Shown here: positions 46,933 through 58,680 of the stretch, piece after piece
Layout: each line of letters opens with the position of its first letter
Numbering within the stretch: the first letter of the stretch is position 1
Assembly: GCA_022606135.1 (NCBI GenBank)
Contig: JABYQN010000014.1
Span: forward strand, 496,001 to 560,000
Length of the DNA stretch: 64,000 nt
Direction: 5' to 3'
DNA from: Fomes fomentarius
Lineage: Eukaryota > Basidiomycota > Agaricomycetes > Polyporales > Polyporaceae
Made by a program: the position numbers and the translations under genes
Notes under the pieces: model-generated
Seen by the model: only the letters and a program-made list of their open reading frames with translations
Databases searched by the model: none
What the model was told of the DNA's origin: nothing

Positions 46933-49900
46933 GCCAGTCGTGGTCGTCGACGTTGCGATCAGGGAGCAAGCAGCGTGTTCGTCCTCCGCCCTTTAAACGG
47001 GGCTAGGGTGGTATGTTTACGCGCGGTCATGCGGCTCCGGAGAGGACGGCGCACCACTCCCGGCGCACAAATTTGGCTGTCAGCTGTTCCCATGCTAGCG
47101 TCTTGATGGCACCATGACGGTGCCTTGCCCGATCGCGTTTGGAGTGTTCGAACTACATATTCACCGCGGTTCGTGGTGATACGAGCGGCAGGTGTTCGAG
47201 ATTAGATCCTTATAGGCCTCAAGCTTCAGCCATGAATGTGCCAATTTGAAAGAAAGCAGTCGACGAAGGTAAATACTCAGCTGCAACTGTCCTATGCTCA
47301 TGCATCCTAGGAGTTCTTCACTTACCAATGCGACATAGTCCTCTATCTAAAACCACCTTGAACGTCATCGGAGGGCCTGAAATTTCCAAGTCTGCCGGCC
47401 TGAGTCTATTTCGACCTATATGCTTGTGGGGGAGAAGAGTTTATTTGGTCAATGTATGGAGTGTGGGGAGCAACGGCGGATATTCCGCACAAGTTGAATA
47501 GGTCAAATAACTGTGAGTGCCAAGTGGTCTCCTACAAACTTCCTGTCCGCCGGAACCCTACTTACGTCATATTCATGCCTATGTATATGCGCCATCAGGG
47601 GCATGTACTTGCCTGTCGTGGTTGGACTGACTGTGACTCTCGTTGGGCGTTGTATCATATAAGGGGACAACTAACGTCACTTTCAATCCTAGGCCTACTC
47701 TATCCTAGGATATCTTTGTACCGAAGAGGCATGTCACGCTGTGGCAGCCACCGCCGGAACTATTGTTCACTAGGATCTTTCGGGGTGGTCTTAACCTTAC
47801 CTAAAGCGCCTCTAGTGTATCAAGGCGGGGACAAACTTGAAGGATGGAGGCTAGGTAAGACCGCCCCCGAAACCTTCCAATCCCGTGGCTTTCACCGAGA
47901 TGATATGACTTGGCCATCTTGGGTAGTGTACCGTCATAGTGAAAGGCGCCATATAAGTATAGCCCACCATGATAAATGTGACGTTGATGCGCATCGCGCA
48001 TCATGGTCTGCCGCGAGTACTCGCCGCATTTGGTAATCGAAGCGCGCGCTGACGAGCGCCATCGCAACTCCTCCTCATACCACCAAGACTTCGAGCCAGC
48101 GCGCACCCTCGCAACAGGCCCCCAGAGTCCACGTCAGCAACGACGGTTGCTGATCCTCGCGTGCTGCGCTATACGCCCGTTCCGATCCCCTCGCCGATGA
48201 GCCGCAGTCTGACCTTCAGCCCCTGCAGCCATCCGCCACCGCCCGCCCTTCCATCCCTCCTTTCCCCGTCGTGCACAATTCGTACAGATGCTTCGCATAC
48301 TTACCTACTGTACCAGCCCTTCCGATATCTCCTCCATATTGTACTTACTGTAGACTTCGTCCTTGTTGCAAGAGCTACGCGCCGCGGCTCGCTTACGATC
48401 GGCATTAGTTAACCCGTACCCCTCGCATTCCAGCACTAATCCAGTGTTTTCCATCACAGCTCTTGGCCTCAGACCTCTGTACATAAGTTGTAGTAGCCAA
48501 CACTCGAATATAAGCCTGATAGCATTCGACTGTCGCATGACCCTCACGCTTCGTCTTTCGACTCCCGCCGGCGCCTTTCGACCTCAACGACTAGCGCCTA
48601 TCGACTCACGACTTTACGGACCATCGGACACGTCCCTTGATGCATCCATCCACACTCGCCATTCGTTCTATTCGACGTCCGGGCTCACTCCCGAAATTCC
48701 GACAAGCGCTCTGCTTCACCTCTCACCTTTCCCTTTCCTCCTCTTTCTTTCACCACACTCGGCTCCCCTTGTGTAGCCACGACTGGACTCTCGCACCAAA
48801 TTCGACCTCGTGCACGCACCCACAAAATAGCTTTATAAACGTAAAAGTCTACGATGCGGTGCGACGTGGGACCTGAACTGAAATCGGGACCAGGTGGTAC
48901 AGTATTCAAAATGCAAGTCGCTCGTGAAATCCGTCGTGCAGCTGGGAGCCCGGCTCGTACTAACGACGGCAACGTACCCCACTAGCCTACTAGCAAGGGA
49001 GTTCGGTGCAGCATGAACACCAGACACGTTCTCGTGCAAGGCTAGCCTCGTTCACGTCTTACCTTCACGAAGCGGCGTTCAAGTTGCAAATCGGGGCTCA
49101 GGTTGCTACCAGTTCTACCGGGGACATTGTCTTACCGCACACGGTCTACAATGGCGGTGACACTTCTCCGAACAGAACGATACAAGCTTCGCGCTTCGAG
49201 CTACGTCTCTACTCCTACATGCAAATTTGTCCCGCTCGGCGCGACTGACATCCTTCACAGGTTCCCTGCATGAATCTACCACTTCCTCTTGGTCCACGTG
49301 CAGAACCCGAACCCACCACCATCCATCGGATACAGATCAACGTTTAGCTCTGGCTGGTACTAGTCGCGTCCGCTGTGTCGTTCGTGCCTTCTTGTACCGT
49401 CATTGTCACCGTGGTAGGCCGCTTCAGCAGTAGAAGCGAGGAAGCACTCTTCTGACTGCGTCGGTTACTGGCCTTCTTACTGTGCTTCCGCATTCAACAG
49501 TGACAAAATGGGCTGACCTCTTACTATCAGTGCCGCGACGCACCTCCCACACAGTACCCAGGTCGCACGCTAATTAGTGCGCAGGCCTTCGTGCATGACG
49601 CGGAAGCCTCGACGGCCAGCTGCGACTCTGGACTCTGGATTCTGCTGTCAGTCAAGCTGGTCCAACTTACGGCACCTCCTCGAAACCTTGGCGACACGAC
49701 AGTGGCAGCTGGCTCCAAGTGGCGGGGTCTAAGAATAGACCCACCGAGTCATGAATTGCTCTGCCTAAGTATTCCTACCGTGAACCCGTCACCGCCAACT
49801 CCCTCGACCGCACCTATATCGATAGCAAGCTTGCCCGGCGCAGCCTTTCCCCGCGCCACCATGAAGACCCTGTTCACTGGCAGAACATGCATGCAGACTT

Positions 49901-51572
49901 CTGGTCTTCTCCTCGTGGCCTGCGCCGGGCTATGTCCACACGCCATTTGCAAGCCGACAGCCTGCCCTGCGGCTCGGGTCCCCGGAGTGTTTCAAATACG
50001 TGTTGCGACTGACCGAGGATCACCGTCCCATCTGCGCCCGCGGGAGAGGCCATTGAGTATGGTTCAGGATTCACGCTGAACAGTTTCGCCGGAAAAAAAG
50101 GTCTGTGAAGCCTCGTGGAACGCATACGCTCGAGTCACTGAAGTGCTGTCCGTTCGAGATCTAGACATCAATACATACACGTCTTCCTCCGCAGGCCGCG
50201 ACTTGAAGGTGTCCCCCACACCGAGTCCGAATCGGGAGTCCAGATACCATTCGTGGTCCCGCGAACTCTGTAGGCTAAGGCGGTCCTGCTTCTACCCCGA
50301 GTTCCGGAGCTTTTCCTGGGCCGGGCACGTACTGGGCTCAAGCGAGCTCAGCAACCAGCCGTTCGGAGCCCATCTGAGCTCTCGATCTCGGAGACTCGAT
50401 CTGGAGTATAAGACACTCCGATGCGGGTGAACGTTCTCTACGCCGGTATGTGAACGTTAAGCGTTCTAGATCTGCGAACACGACGAACGCTAACCTTACC
50501 GTCCACGTGGGTCCTTCTCTCCCGCGAGACCTGTTTCAGACTTCTCCTGACGGCGACCCCACGCCAAGCCGCCCGACTGGGCCTCTCCTTCGTGCCCGAT
50601 CCTCTCCCTGGATACTGCAGGCACAACAGCACAACAGCACGAATCTGGATATCGATCGATATGTAATTGTATTCATCGGTGAGCCTCTGGCCAGTCACCT
50701 TCGTAGTGGTATCATGATTACCCTGATAGTGGACGGAACGTGCCGAGCTGCGCGATATTACTGCCAGGATGTGCATGTACGCGGGCTGCGTAATGCCTAC
50801 TTAGCAGCGAGATGTCAGATGCAAGATGCCGTGCTCGTCGATTGCACTGGTCCTCACCGGCCCATGCGAGCCACGACCCTTCCAGGTCGTGCACGGTGCG
50901 AGCCTGGCAGGTTCAATTAGGACGTATGCAGGCCGGAGCAGTTTTCAAGGTAGCGGCGCGGCGGTCCGCGAAGAGAACAGCTGTTCCTTGAGAGACACGG
51001 TTGACCTGCTGTGTAGTCTTTCCCAGAGATCGCATATGCACTCTCACGAGGCGGAAGGGCCCCAATCCGTTGTGCAGTACATGGGCAGAAAATCGGTGAG
51101 CCACTTTTGTTACGCCTTGTTTTCGGGCTTGAGCGATTCAATTTCTTCCGGGCTGTGCAAGCATCAAAGGCGAAATGGAATACTTCCGAATCTGGAGCGA
51201 TAGATGATTCAAGCAAGCATAAAGAACAGGCGTGGAATATGGGCGAGAATGCTCCTTATTCCGGTCGTGAATAGCTTGGAGATCGGACCGGAATCTGGGT
51301 AAGTTGAATAAGTAAGTAACGGTAATGGACCCTTTCTGACTGACTTCCCTTGTATTTGGCATTCCGGACGTGAACATGGGAACATTTCCGGAACATGACA
51401 TATTCCGGGGAGCAGCTTTCGCTTAGTTACAGAGTATGTATCAGATGGTTCCGAGAAATGGAAGTGGCGGAGCTGGTTGTCGGGGACAGGGGGGCATCTA
51501 GCGCCACGTGGTGCCGCGTGACTGCCATGTGTGCGCGTCGAGCCTGGCCGCGCTCCCTTCTGCGCCGAACTT

Positions 51573-51683
51573 GCGAGGCTTCCAGTGGACTGTTTCACCG
51601 AGCTGGCGAGGAATCTTGAAGACTGTCTCGCCGAGCTTGCGAGGCACCCTGGGCACTGTCTTGCCGAGCCTGCGAGGCCAGCC
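51573..51683. repeat. 33-bp minisatellite
   Basis: Three full units of 33 bases begin at 51573, 51606 and 51639, followed by a partial fourth; each starts GCGAGG and contains ACTGT(T/C)T, then CCGAGC. Since 33 is divisible by three, the reverse strand stays open and reads an 11-residue repeat with LASSARQ or a close variant. Whether it is translated is unknown. Confidence 0.85.
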
Positions 51684-52014
51684 TGATGGGTAACAACGTC
51701 AACAAAGAGGAATGTTCGCACCTCCATTCGGAATTCCGGTTCGAATTCAACGTAAGTAGTACATCAAAAATAACTCCATGATTTGACAGGGAAATGCACA
51801 CCGGACGGGCAAGCACAAGTTGAAATCCACGGGACCACAATGCAGTATATCTACGTCAATACAAGGAAGAGCCCTGTAAGAACATGTTCACCAGGGAGCT
51901 GCCAGTGCCAGTTCTTATTATGACAGTTTTGAACATGGTCATCTCCGGCTCATATTACATTCATTAGCCACAGGTAATCGCCGATATACATACATCTAAG
52001 AACAGTACTGAACA

Positions 52015-52480
52015 ATGACTGAAGCAGTGCTGAGCTGAAGGCGAAAAACCTCCCAGTAGCAAAGCCACAGACATGTCGGAAATTTCCCTAGCGCCTCCGG
52101 GGCACAAGGCATCCATCAGGTCATCCTTTTGCTTTCAATTAGCCATTTTGGGCTCATCCGGCCACTCCGGAACGCCGTTTTTACCATCCCCCGGCCATCG
52201 TTTACATCCCAGTCAAATCCCGATCCTGGGGTTCCAGAGATATTTCCGATATCTTGTTTACGGGTACGACTCCACGGGGCCACAGCTTGACGGGCACAAG
52301 TTGGAACCGTATCATGTCTACAATGTGGGTGAGGAACAAACACCATGCCAGTGGTGACCACCGGGGATAACTATTATTTACCGTACATGTATCAAGCCAG
52401 TCTTATTGTGTGCATTTTGCACTCACGATGACTGACACAGCCGAAGGCGAAAAGCTCGCAGTGGCGAAGCCACGGGTACG
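52015..52480. repeat. Diverged direct repeat pair
   Basis: ATGACTGA followed by GAAGGCGAAAA, CTC, CAGT, GC and AAGCCAC appears at 52015-52075 and again at 52427-52480 with about 75-80% identity by eye. A second weakly similar pair (GACGGGCA, CAAGTTG, TCTAC) lies near 51801-51835 and 52288-52322. The two pairs in the same order suggest a duplicated block of about 450 bases. Confidence 0.5.
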
Positions 52481-54560
52481 ACACTAGTACGTATATGTGG
52501 GGCGACACTGGAGCGGGAGAAGCTCGCTTCGTCGCTTCCGGGGAACATAGTAATTAGGATGGATGGAGATGAGTGGGCCCCGATGAGGGACGTGGATGTG
52601 ATGGATTCGCCGAGCAATGGGTGCAATAGTAATTAGAACTTGAACGAACTCAACCGCAGAAGATACAGCACCGCCCGGAATCTGTACCGCCCCGACGTTC
52701 CCTCTCATAGTCGACGCGATGCCACACGTGACGGAGAGCTATAAACCCGGCACGGCGAGAGGTGAGAGAAGTAGCGGATGAGTGCTACTCAATTCCGAGC
52801 TTGATGGAGCCTATGACTGTTGTAGTAGAGGCGAGATCGAGACTATGTATAGCGGCCATATTCGTCCTACTTAGAACACATCCAAGGAGCGTCGCCGTTG
52901 ATGGTCAGAGCTAGTAATCCGGAAAGTCGTCAATGCGCCAGGATCGCCCGGAGGGTCATAACTTATGCACCGAGTTCCTGCGCATATCCCTCGGTCGGGA
53001 AAGCAGCCTTTGTCCGTCATGTAATCGGGTGTCTGCCCTAATCGCCTGTATGGGTGGGAACGTCTGTTGAACACGGCGTGTGTCGAGATTGGGAATCCCA
53101 TTGTAGGTGCATGCACTGAAATCAGATGCATGTCCATCTGCACCATCGCCAACGACACCCAGATGAGTGCCATACACGATTCTGCATCGCGACGGTCGAG
53201 AGCGCGCTATTCGGCTCAGGCGATAACCACATGGGCGTAGAGTCTGGCCCTGACGGGGCAGGGAAGCGTGCTGGTGAAGAGCCGGTAGAGGAACGGTTGC
53301 TACGGAGGCGAGTAAGGATTAATCTGGGAAGCGTTGGCGGATCATCCTATCCAGGCCACTCCGAGTACAACGGCGTTGAACAGCAAGCGACTAAATTATG
53401 ATAATGGATTACCTTGATTGGTGGGAAACGTCACATAGAGTACTGCGACGATATAGGGTTCTTCTGCCAGTGCGTGCACGGGTCTGGATGAGCACGACTA
53501 CGTACTGGACCAATCCCGGTCATGAGCCTGCGAAAGGAAGATGTGAGTTCGGTTCTTTCGAAGGAGACGCATATACATACTCGCACAACAATGATCGGGA
53601 TATTGGAGGAATCGTGAGGGGGCTCGTAATGAACAGTGCTTCGGGGTGGCTTCGGGGTCAAGTTGGCGCTAGGGTGCGTCATTTGACATGTTGTACTTGG
53701 GCAGGATATGCATTGTCGAAGCTTGAAGCTCACAATTAGGCTTTCACGTCATCGTTGCAGAGAAGGACGACGCCCTGGTAGCATGTCGTAACTGCCTTGT
53801 AGGTTTGGAGTAGAACGGGTAAATCGGATGACCCTCTATGATGTATCACGTACAGTGGACGAGTTGGGAAAGCAGAGGAAGTGCCTGATAGCTGATCGCT
53901 GTGGTATCTGGCTGGAGATTCCCGCGTTGGCGACGACGTTCATAACGACATATTCTTGGTGTCGGGGTCGAGATATCGGCGAAGCTAGGATCGCGGGAGA
54001 GCGAGGGCTGAGCCGTCGACGGGAGGGATGGTGGCGCCTGGTGCAGCAATGGAGAGCCCGTTTCAAAGACGATTCCGTTCAAGACGATTCCGCCGTTTGC
54101 ATCTACAGCTCCAGCGCAAATCCTGGACCCTGGCTGGCAGTCCCACGATGACTGACCGTTCTGTGAAGAGCAACGCCTCTCTGACAGGCTCTATCGCCGC
54201 GAAAGAAGGCCCCGAAGACTGCCAGCCGTCGGCCGCGAGCACAAGGCAGAAAGAGAGGACTGATACCTGCAGCTTTGAGCGCAAGACGGCCGAGCGGCGA
54301 ACAGAGAGAGGACAGATGGTGGTGGGAGAGGGAAGAGATAGCGGAGACGCTGCGAGGTTGCCTGGCGCCGCGTGCCCGGGCAGGCAATGGCAGGTGCCGT
54401 CATTGCGCCTTGCTCATTCTCCACAATCCCGACGGGTCCACTTCTCTCCATTGGCGGCGATCACTCTGCGCGAAGAGATACATATACTGTAAGTCTACAC
54501 ACACTGTCCATCCTCATCCTCATCCTCATCCCCACCCGCGCCCCCCGTACTCACCAAATC

Positions 54561-56244
54561 ATGTCCACATACACCCCCGAACCGCAAGAGCCACCGCCGT
54601 ACGTGCTCGGGCCCCCCGTCGCCTTCCTCATCCTCCCCACACTCGACTTTGCTGTCGGCCGCCCACAAGACAGCGACACGCCCCCCTCTCACATCTCGCC
54701 TCTGCAGGCCCCGCCATTCCGGCCTTGTCTAGCGAGCCTCCATTTCACTCCGCTTCAGGAACACCATCCCACCCCGACCTCGGACTCAACTCTAAGCTTA
54801 TCTCCATTCGCAATTGCGAGGCACAGTTCTACTCCCGCCCCCGCCCCCACCCCCACTCGCCCTCCACCGTCTCAGACCCGTTGCCGGTCACCCACCGTCG
54901 CTGCCGGAGGGACAGCGAAACGCATCACCCGCGCGCGCAACCGTCCCACCCACTCACACGCACTTCCTCCCCCCATCTCCATGAGCGCCCCGAGCAGCAG
55001 CCCGCCACCGTATTCGCTAACACCGCCGGACGTGCCCCCCCTCGCGACGACGAATGCGACCGTCGCAAAGCGCGCGGCGTCCTCACCCCATCTCCGCCTG
55101 CCAAATAGCCCGCCACTCGCTCCGCCATTCTCTTCACATTCGCGCCAGGCGTTCTCGGAGCACGCGCGGGCATGGCCCCCCCGCGTGAATCCCACCTCTA
55201 GCGAGGAGGAGTCCGGGGCGGAGACAGACGACGGCGTCGTGTTCCGCTCGACGAGCTTCGCGGACACCTTGAGGCATAGGCTGCTCGGGAAGGGGAAGGG
55301 ACGGGCGTATGGTGAACATTGGTCGCGGCCCATTACCACAGCACCCGGCGCGCCGTGTGCGGGTGAGACCGAGACCGAGGGCGAGGACTCGGTAAGTGAC
55401 TGTCAACACTCTCTTTGCGCTGCCATTTGCCCACACTATGAACTTTGCCCCTGCAGCCACGGAATTTGCCCACTGCCCGGATCACTCGCTCATCCCTTTC
55501 AACACAAACCCCCTTGCCTCCGTCAACAGCATGGATCGTACCCCTCCTGTTCCAACTATTCCGGCTGCTTGCTATCGTCCCGGCAGTGTTCGGGACACTA
55601 TGGAACTTGTACCGCGTATTCCGCCCACCAGACGAACGGGCTGAATGGCGCGTCGACTATTCCGTCAGTGTACTATGGGTACGTCCTCGGATCCCGGACA
55701 ATGTGATTAAGCCGTGCTCATTCATTGGACAGTCTGTCCTCACAGGCTGGCAATGCTTGCAACTGACAACAGGCTTGCTCAAGCGATGGCGCGTCTACTA
55801 CTCGCCCTTCGCCACCCTCATCCGCCTTCTCGCACTCCAAGGTACGCTGCCCCCCGTACACCATGACACACACGTACATCACACTGACGCCAGCCCCGCT
55901 TTGTTCCTCCACTCCCTTCTCCTCCCACAGCTATCTGCTGGCCCGCAACGCACCTCACGCTCAGCATCCTCGACCACGAAGTGCGTCCGCTGATCTGCTG
56001 GGCCGCTATCGGCACGACGACGTGCTGCAGTCGGAGCGTCCAGCTCTGGGTCACCTCGAACATTGTCCCCGCGCCGGCCCCGCCAGGGTCCCCGCTCGCG
56101 CAGGAGGAGGAGCTGCTGCGCAAGGGCCGGCATCGGCGGTGGGACTGGGGCCAGGTCGGGGCAAAGTGCGCGCTGCCGGCGGGCCTGGTGTATTTTGTGA
56201 TGACATGGGCAGTCGTGCTGAGGAGGGAGTTCATGGGATGTTGA
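54561..56244 (+). CDS. EOS1: EOS1-like ER membrane protein required for N-glycosylation
   Basis: Exons 54561-55391, 55457-55678, 55733-55841 and 55931-56244 encode 491 residues. The N-terminal 280 residues are Pro/Ser/Thr-rich and disordered, ending in an acidic DD and ETETEGEDS stretch. The C-terminal half carries the conserved membrane domain: AWIVPLLFQLFRLLAIVPAV then FGTLWNLYRVFRPP, SVLTGWQCLQLTTGLLKRW, ALQAICWPATHLTLSILDHE, LICWAAIGTTTCCSRSVQLW and ALPAGLVYFVMTWAVVLRRE, about four helices. Yeast Eos1 is an ER protein involved in N-glycosylation and oxidant tolerance. The frame is open upstream to 54372, with an in-frame ATG at 54387, but 54561 is preferred because the preceding bases are a pyrimidine-rich (TCCTCA repeats) leader. 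Introns are 65, 54 and 89 bases. Confidence 0.88.
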
Positions 56245-56904
56245 TGCTTCAGGGGATTGGATTGCTCTCGAAGGCTCCCTAGAGGTTAGACCGTCAGCTA
56301 TACTACTGGAAACTGTGCCGCTCCGTCTGCTGCTGTGTTGCGATATCTTGCACGTTAATGACGACTCTTCGTGTTACGTATGCATGCATCGTTTGCCACG
56401 CCGTGACATGATTATGATTATTGCTGGACCTTTTCCCAATTCTGTCGTCGTCGCTGCTCCTTCAAGTTTGCCGCTGTAGTACATGTAGATTAAATTACTT
56501 CCCCGGATATAATAATACCACCTCAGTTGTTGCTCCGCTAATCTTTGCTCCGTTGCGTTGTGTTTGGTCCGCAGTAAATGCCTCAGTGTATGCATCCACG
56601 ATCCGCGTCCGCCTGTTGCATGACTATCGCGCTGGTATCATGTATGGAGGGGCTCTGATATCTGCTCGGCAACTGCCGACGATCTCAGTCTTTCGGAAAG
56701 GCGCCTGATCGGGGTTATCACGCGCACGGTACTAGGCGCCCACAACTGGACACGAAAAGTGGTGCGACTCAAAATGCATATAGAGGTCGAGACCGACAGT
56801 CACGACGAGGCCAGCGACGAGACCAGCGACCGACGGGGCTGGAGCATTCCTTCACCACCTCTCCTTCGACGTTCAAAAAGCTTGCATTCTACTACAGTCT
56901 AGCG
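56245..56904. other. Intergenic region between EOS1 and ERG1
   Basis: 660 bases holding the 3' UTR of EOS1 and the promoter of ERG1, both on the plus strand. The 70 bases before the ERG1 start are pyrimidine-rich. No other gene or clear TATA box seen. Confidence 0.55.
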
Positions 56905-58680
56905 ATGGCTGCTGCTGCTGCTACCTCCTCTCCTCGAGACTCTCGCGCCAACATGTGGTCCGCGTCCTACGACATCCTCATCGTCGGCGCCGGCGTGGCC
57001 GGCTCTGCGCTCGCACACGCCCTCTCCGCCGCCGCCGAGGCCCGCGGGCGTGCGCTGCGCATCTGCCTGCTCGAGCGGTCGCTCGCGGAGCCCGACCGGA
57101 TCGTGGGGGAGCTGCTCCAGCCGGGCGGGATTATGGCCCTCGAGAAGCTCGGGCTGGAAGAGTGTGTGCAGGGCATCGACGCGGTCCCGACGCACGGGTA
57201 CTGCGTGGTGCTCAAGGGCACGCCGGTGCGCATCCCGTACCCTGGCGCGCACGAGGGCTGCGCGTTCCACCACGGTCGGTTCATACAGAAGCTGCGCGGG
57301 AAGGCGCAGGCGGCGCGGGGCGTGGAGGTCGTCGAGGCGACGGTGTCGGAGCTTATTGAGTGCCCGATGACGGGCCGGGTGCTGGGCGTGCGCGCGACGA
57401 GGAAGGGGAAGGGAGAGGGAGAGGGCGAGGGCGAGGGGGGCGTGGTGGAGAAGGAGGCGTTCTTTGCGGACCTGACCGTCGTCGCGGACGGCTGCTTTTC
57501 GAACTTCCGGAGCCAGGTTATGGGCGGGCCCGCGGCGGTGCAGACGGATCTGAAGGGCCACTTTGTCGGGCTGGTGCTCGAGGATGCGCAGCTGCCGATC
57601 CCCAAGCACGGCACGGTCATGCTCGTGGAGGGGTTCGGGCTTGTGCTGTCCTACCAGATTGGTAGCCATGACACGCGGATACTGGTCGACGTGAAGAATC
57701 CGGTCCCGTCTGACCTCAAGGTGAGTCTTGCGATCCTTCTGATGGTCGTTGAGGCCAGCCAGTTCTTACACCCGCTGGGCCCCAGAACTACATCCTCACG
57801 AACATCATTCCCCAACTACCCGCCTCCCTCCACCTGCCCGCCAAACGCGCCCTCGAGAACGACAGGCTACGGCGGATGCCCAACTCTTTGCTCCCGGCCT
57901 CAGAGCAGGGCAAGCATTCGAAGGAGGGTGTCATCCTCCTCGGCGACTCGTGGAACATGCGGCATCCCCTCACCGGCGGCGGCATGACCGTTGCCTTCAA
58001 CGACGTCGTCATCCTCCGCGACCTGCTCCTGGACGTGAAGGACCTCGCAGACTGGAGCGAGATCCGCGGCGTTCTCCACCGGTGGCACTGGGCACGCAAA
58101 CCCCTCTCGTCGACGGTGAACATCCTTAGTGTCGCGCTGTACGAGCTGTTTTCTGCATCGGGTAGGCTCCCTCCTCGTCGCGTTCGTGTGCATGTCCGCC
58201 TCACTGACACGCTGCCCGCGCTAGATCCCATACTCGAAGTCCTCCGGACGGGCTGCTTCAAGTACTTCGAGCTTGGCGGGAACTGCGTCAAGGAGCCCGT
58301 GAGCTTGCTTGCTGCGTACGTCGTCTCCCCTCCCGACCGGAACGTGTCTCTGACCGTGAGTTTGCTCTCTCTCCCCCCAACAGCATCGAGCAGGCACCGT
58401 TCCTCCTCTTCCGCCACTTCTTCACCGTCGCGTTCTACTCCATCTGGGTGCTCTTCACGCACCCGCGCGAGGTCGGCACCGTCGACGGTAAACCCATCTA
58501 CAGACGGCCACGGCCGGACGAGTACCCGTTCCTCGCGTTCCAGAGTTTGCAAGTGGTGCGTTTTTTGCTTCTTGATCCCCCCTTCTACTATGGCAGCTGA
58601 CGATGGGTGGGGTGTGCGTGCAGTTCTGGACAGCGTGTGTGGTATTCTTGCCGCTGCTGTGGTCCGAATACCGCCCTTGA
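56905..58680 (+). CDS. ERG1: Squalene epoxidase (squalene monooxygenase), ergosterol pathway
   Basis: Exons 56905-57720, 57786-58161, 58225-58315, 58384-58555 and 58624-58680 encode 503 residues, as expected for fungal Erg1. The enzyme converts squalene to 2,3-oxidosqualene on the ER using FAD, NADPH and O2. The FAD-binding fold is DILIVGAGVAGSALAHAL (about residues 23-40), followed by RIVGELLQPGGIMALEKLGL, the DG motif in VVADGCFSNFRS, and the GD motif GVILLGDSWNMRHPLTGGGM. The C-terminal membrane anchor is in exons 4-5 (FRHFFTVAFYSIWVLF; VVFLPLLW). A short Gly/Glu-rich insert (KGKGEGEGEGEGG) lies near residue 170. An in-frame ATG at 56953 is an alternative start. This family is the target of allylamine antifungals. 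Confidence 0.96.

Larger units (their letters stand above)
46933..54560. other. 7.6 kb gene-poor region with repeats
   Basis: I find no gene with a recognisable protein or coherent splice structure. Small overlapping ORFs occur (for example 47452-48036, plus; 49591-50079, plus). The latter contains an internal ATG at 49861 opening a 72-codon Cys-containing reading frame with a weak hydrophobic start, too weak to call. A 33-bp minisatellite (51573-51683) and a diverged repeat pair (52015-52075 and 52427-52480) lie here. The region probably consists of decayed mobile elements, but no terminal repeats, reverse transcriptase or transposase motifs were seen. Confidence 0.5.

Noticed and set aside
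47452..48036. Open frame of 194 codons
   Set aside because: No recognisable motif, no splice context and erratic composition in a gene-poor, repeat-bearing region.
49861..50079. Small secreted Cys-containing protein of 72 codons
   Set aside because: The hydrophobic start is preceded by a charged segment, cysteines show no known pattern, and there is no neighbouring support.
56899..57669. Minus-strand open frame of 256 codons opposite ERG1
   Set aside because: It overlaps ERG1 exon 1 entirely and is an antisense artefact of GC-rich codon bias.
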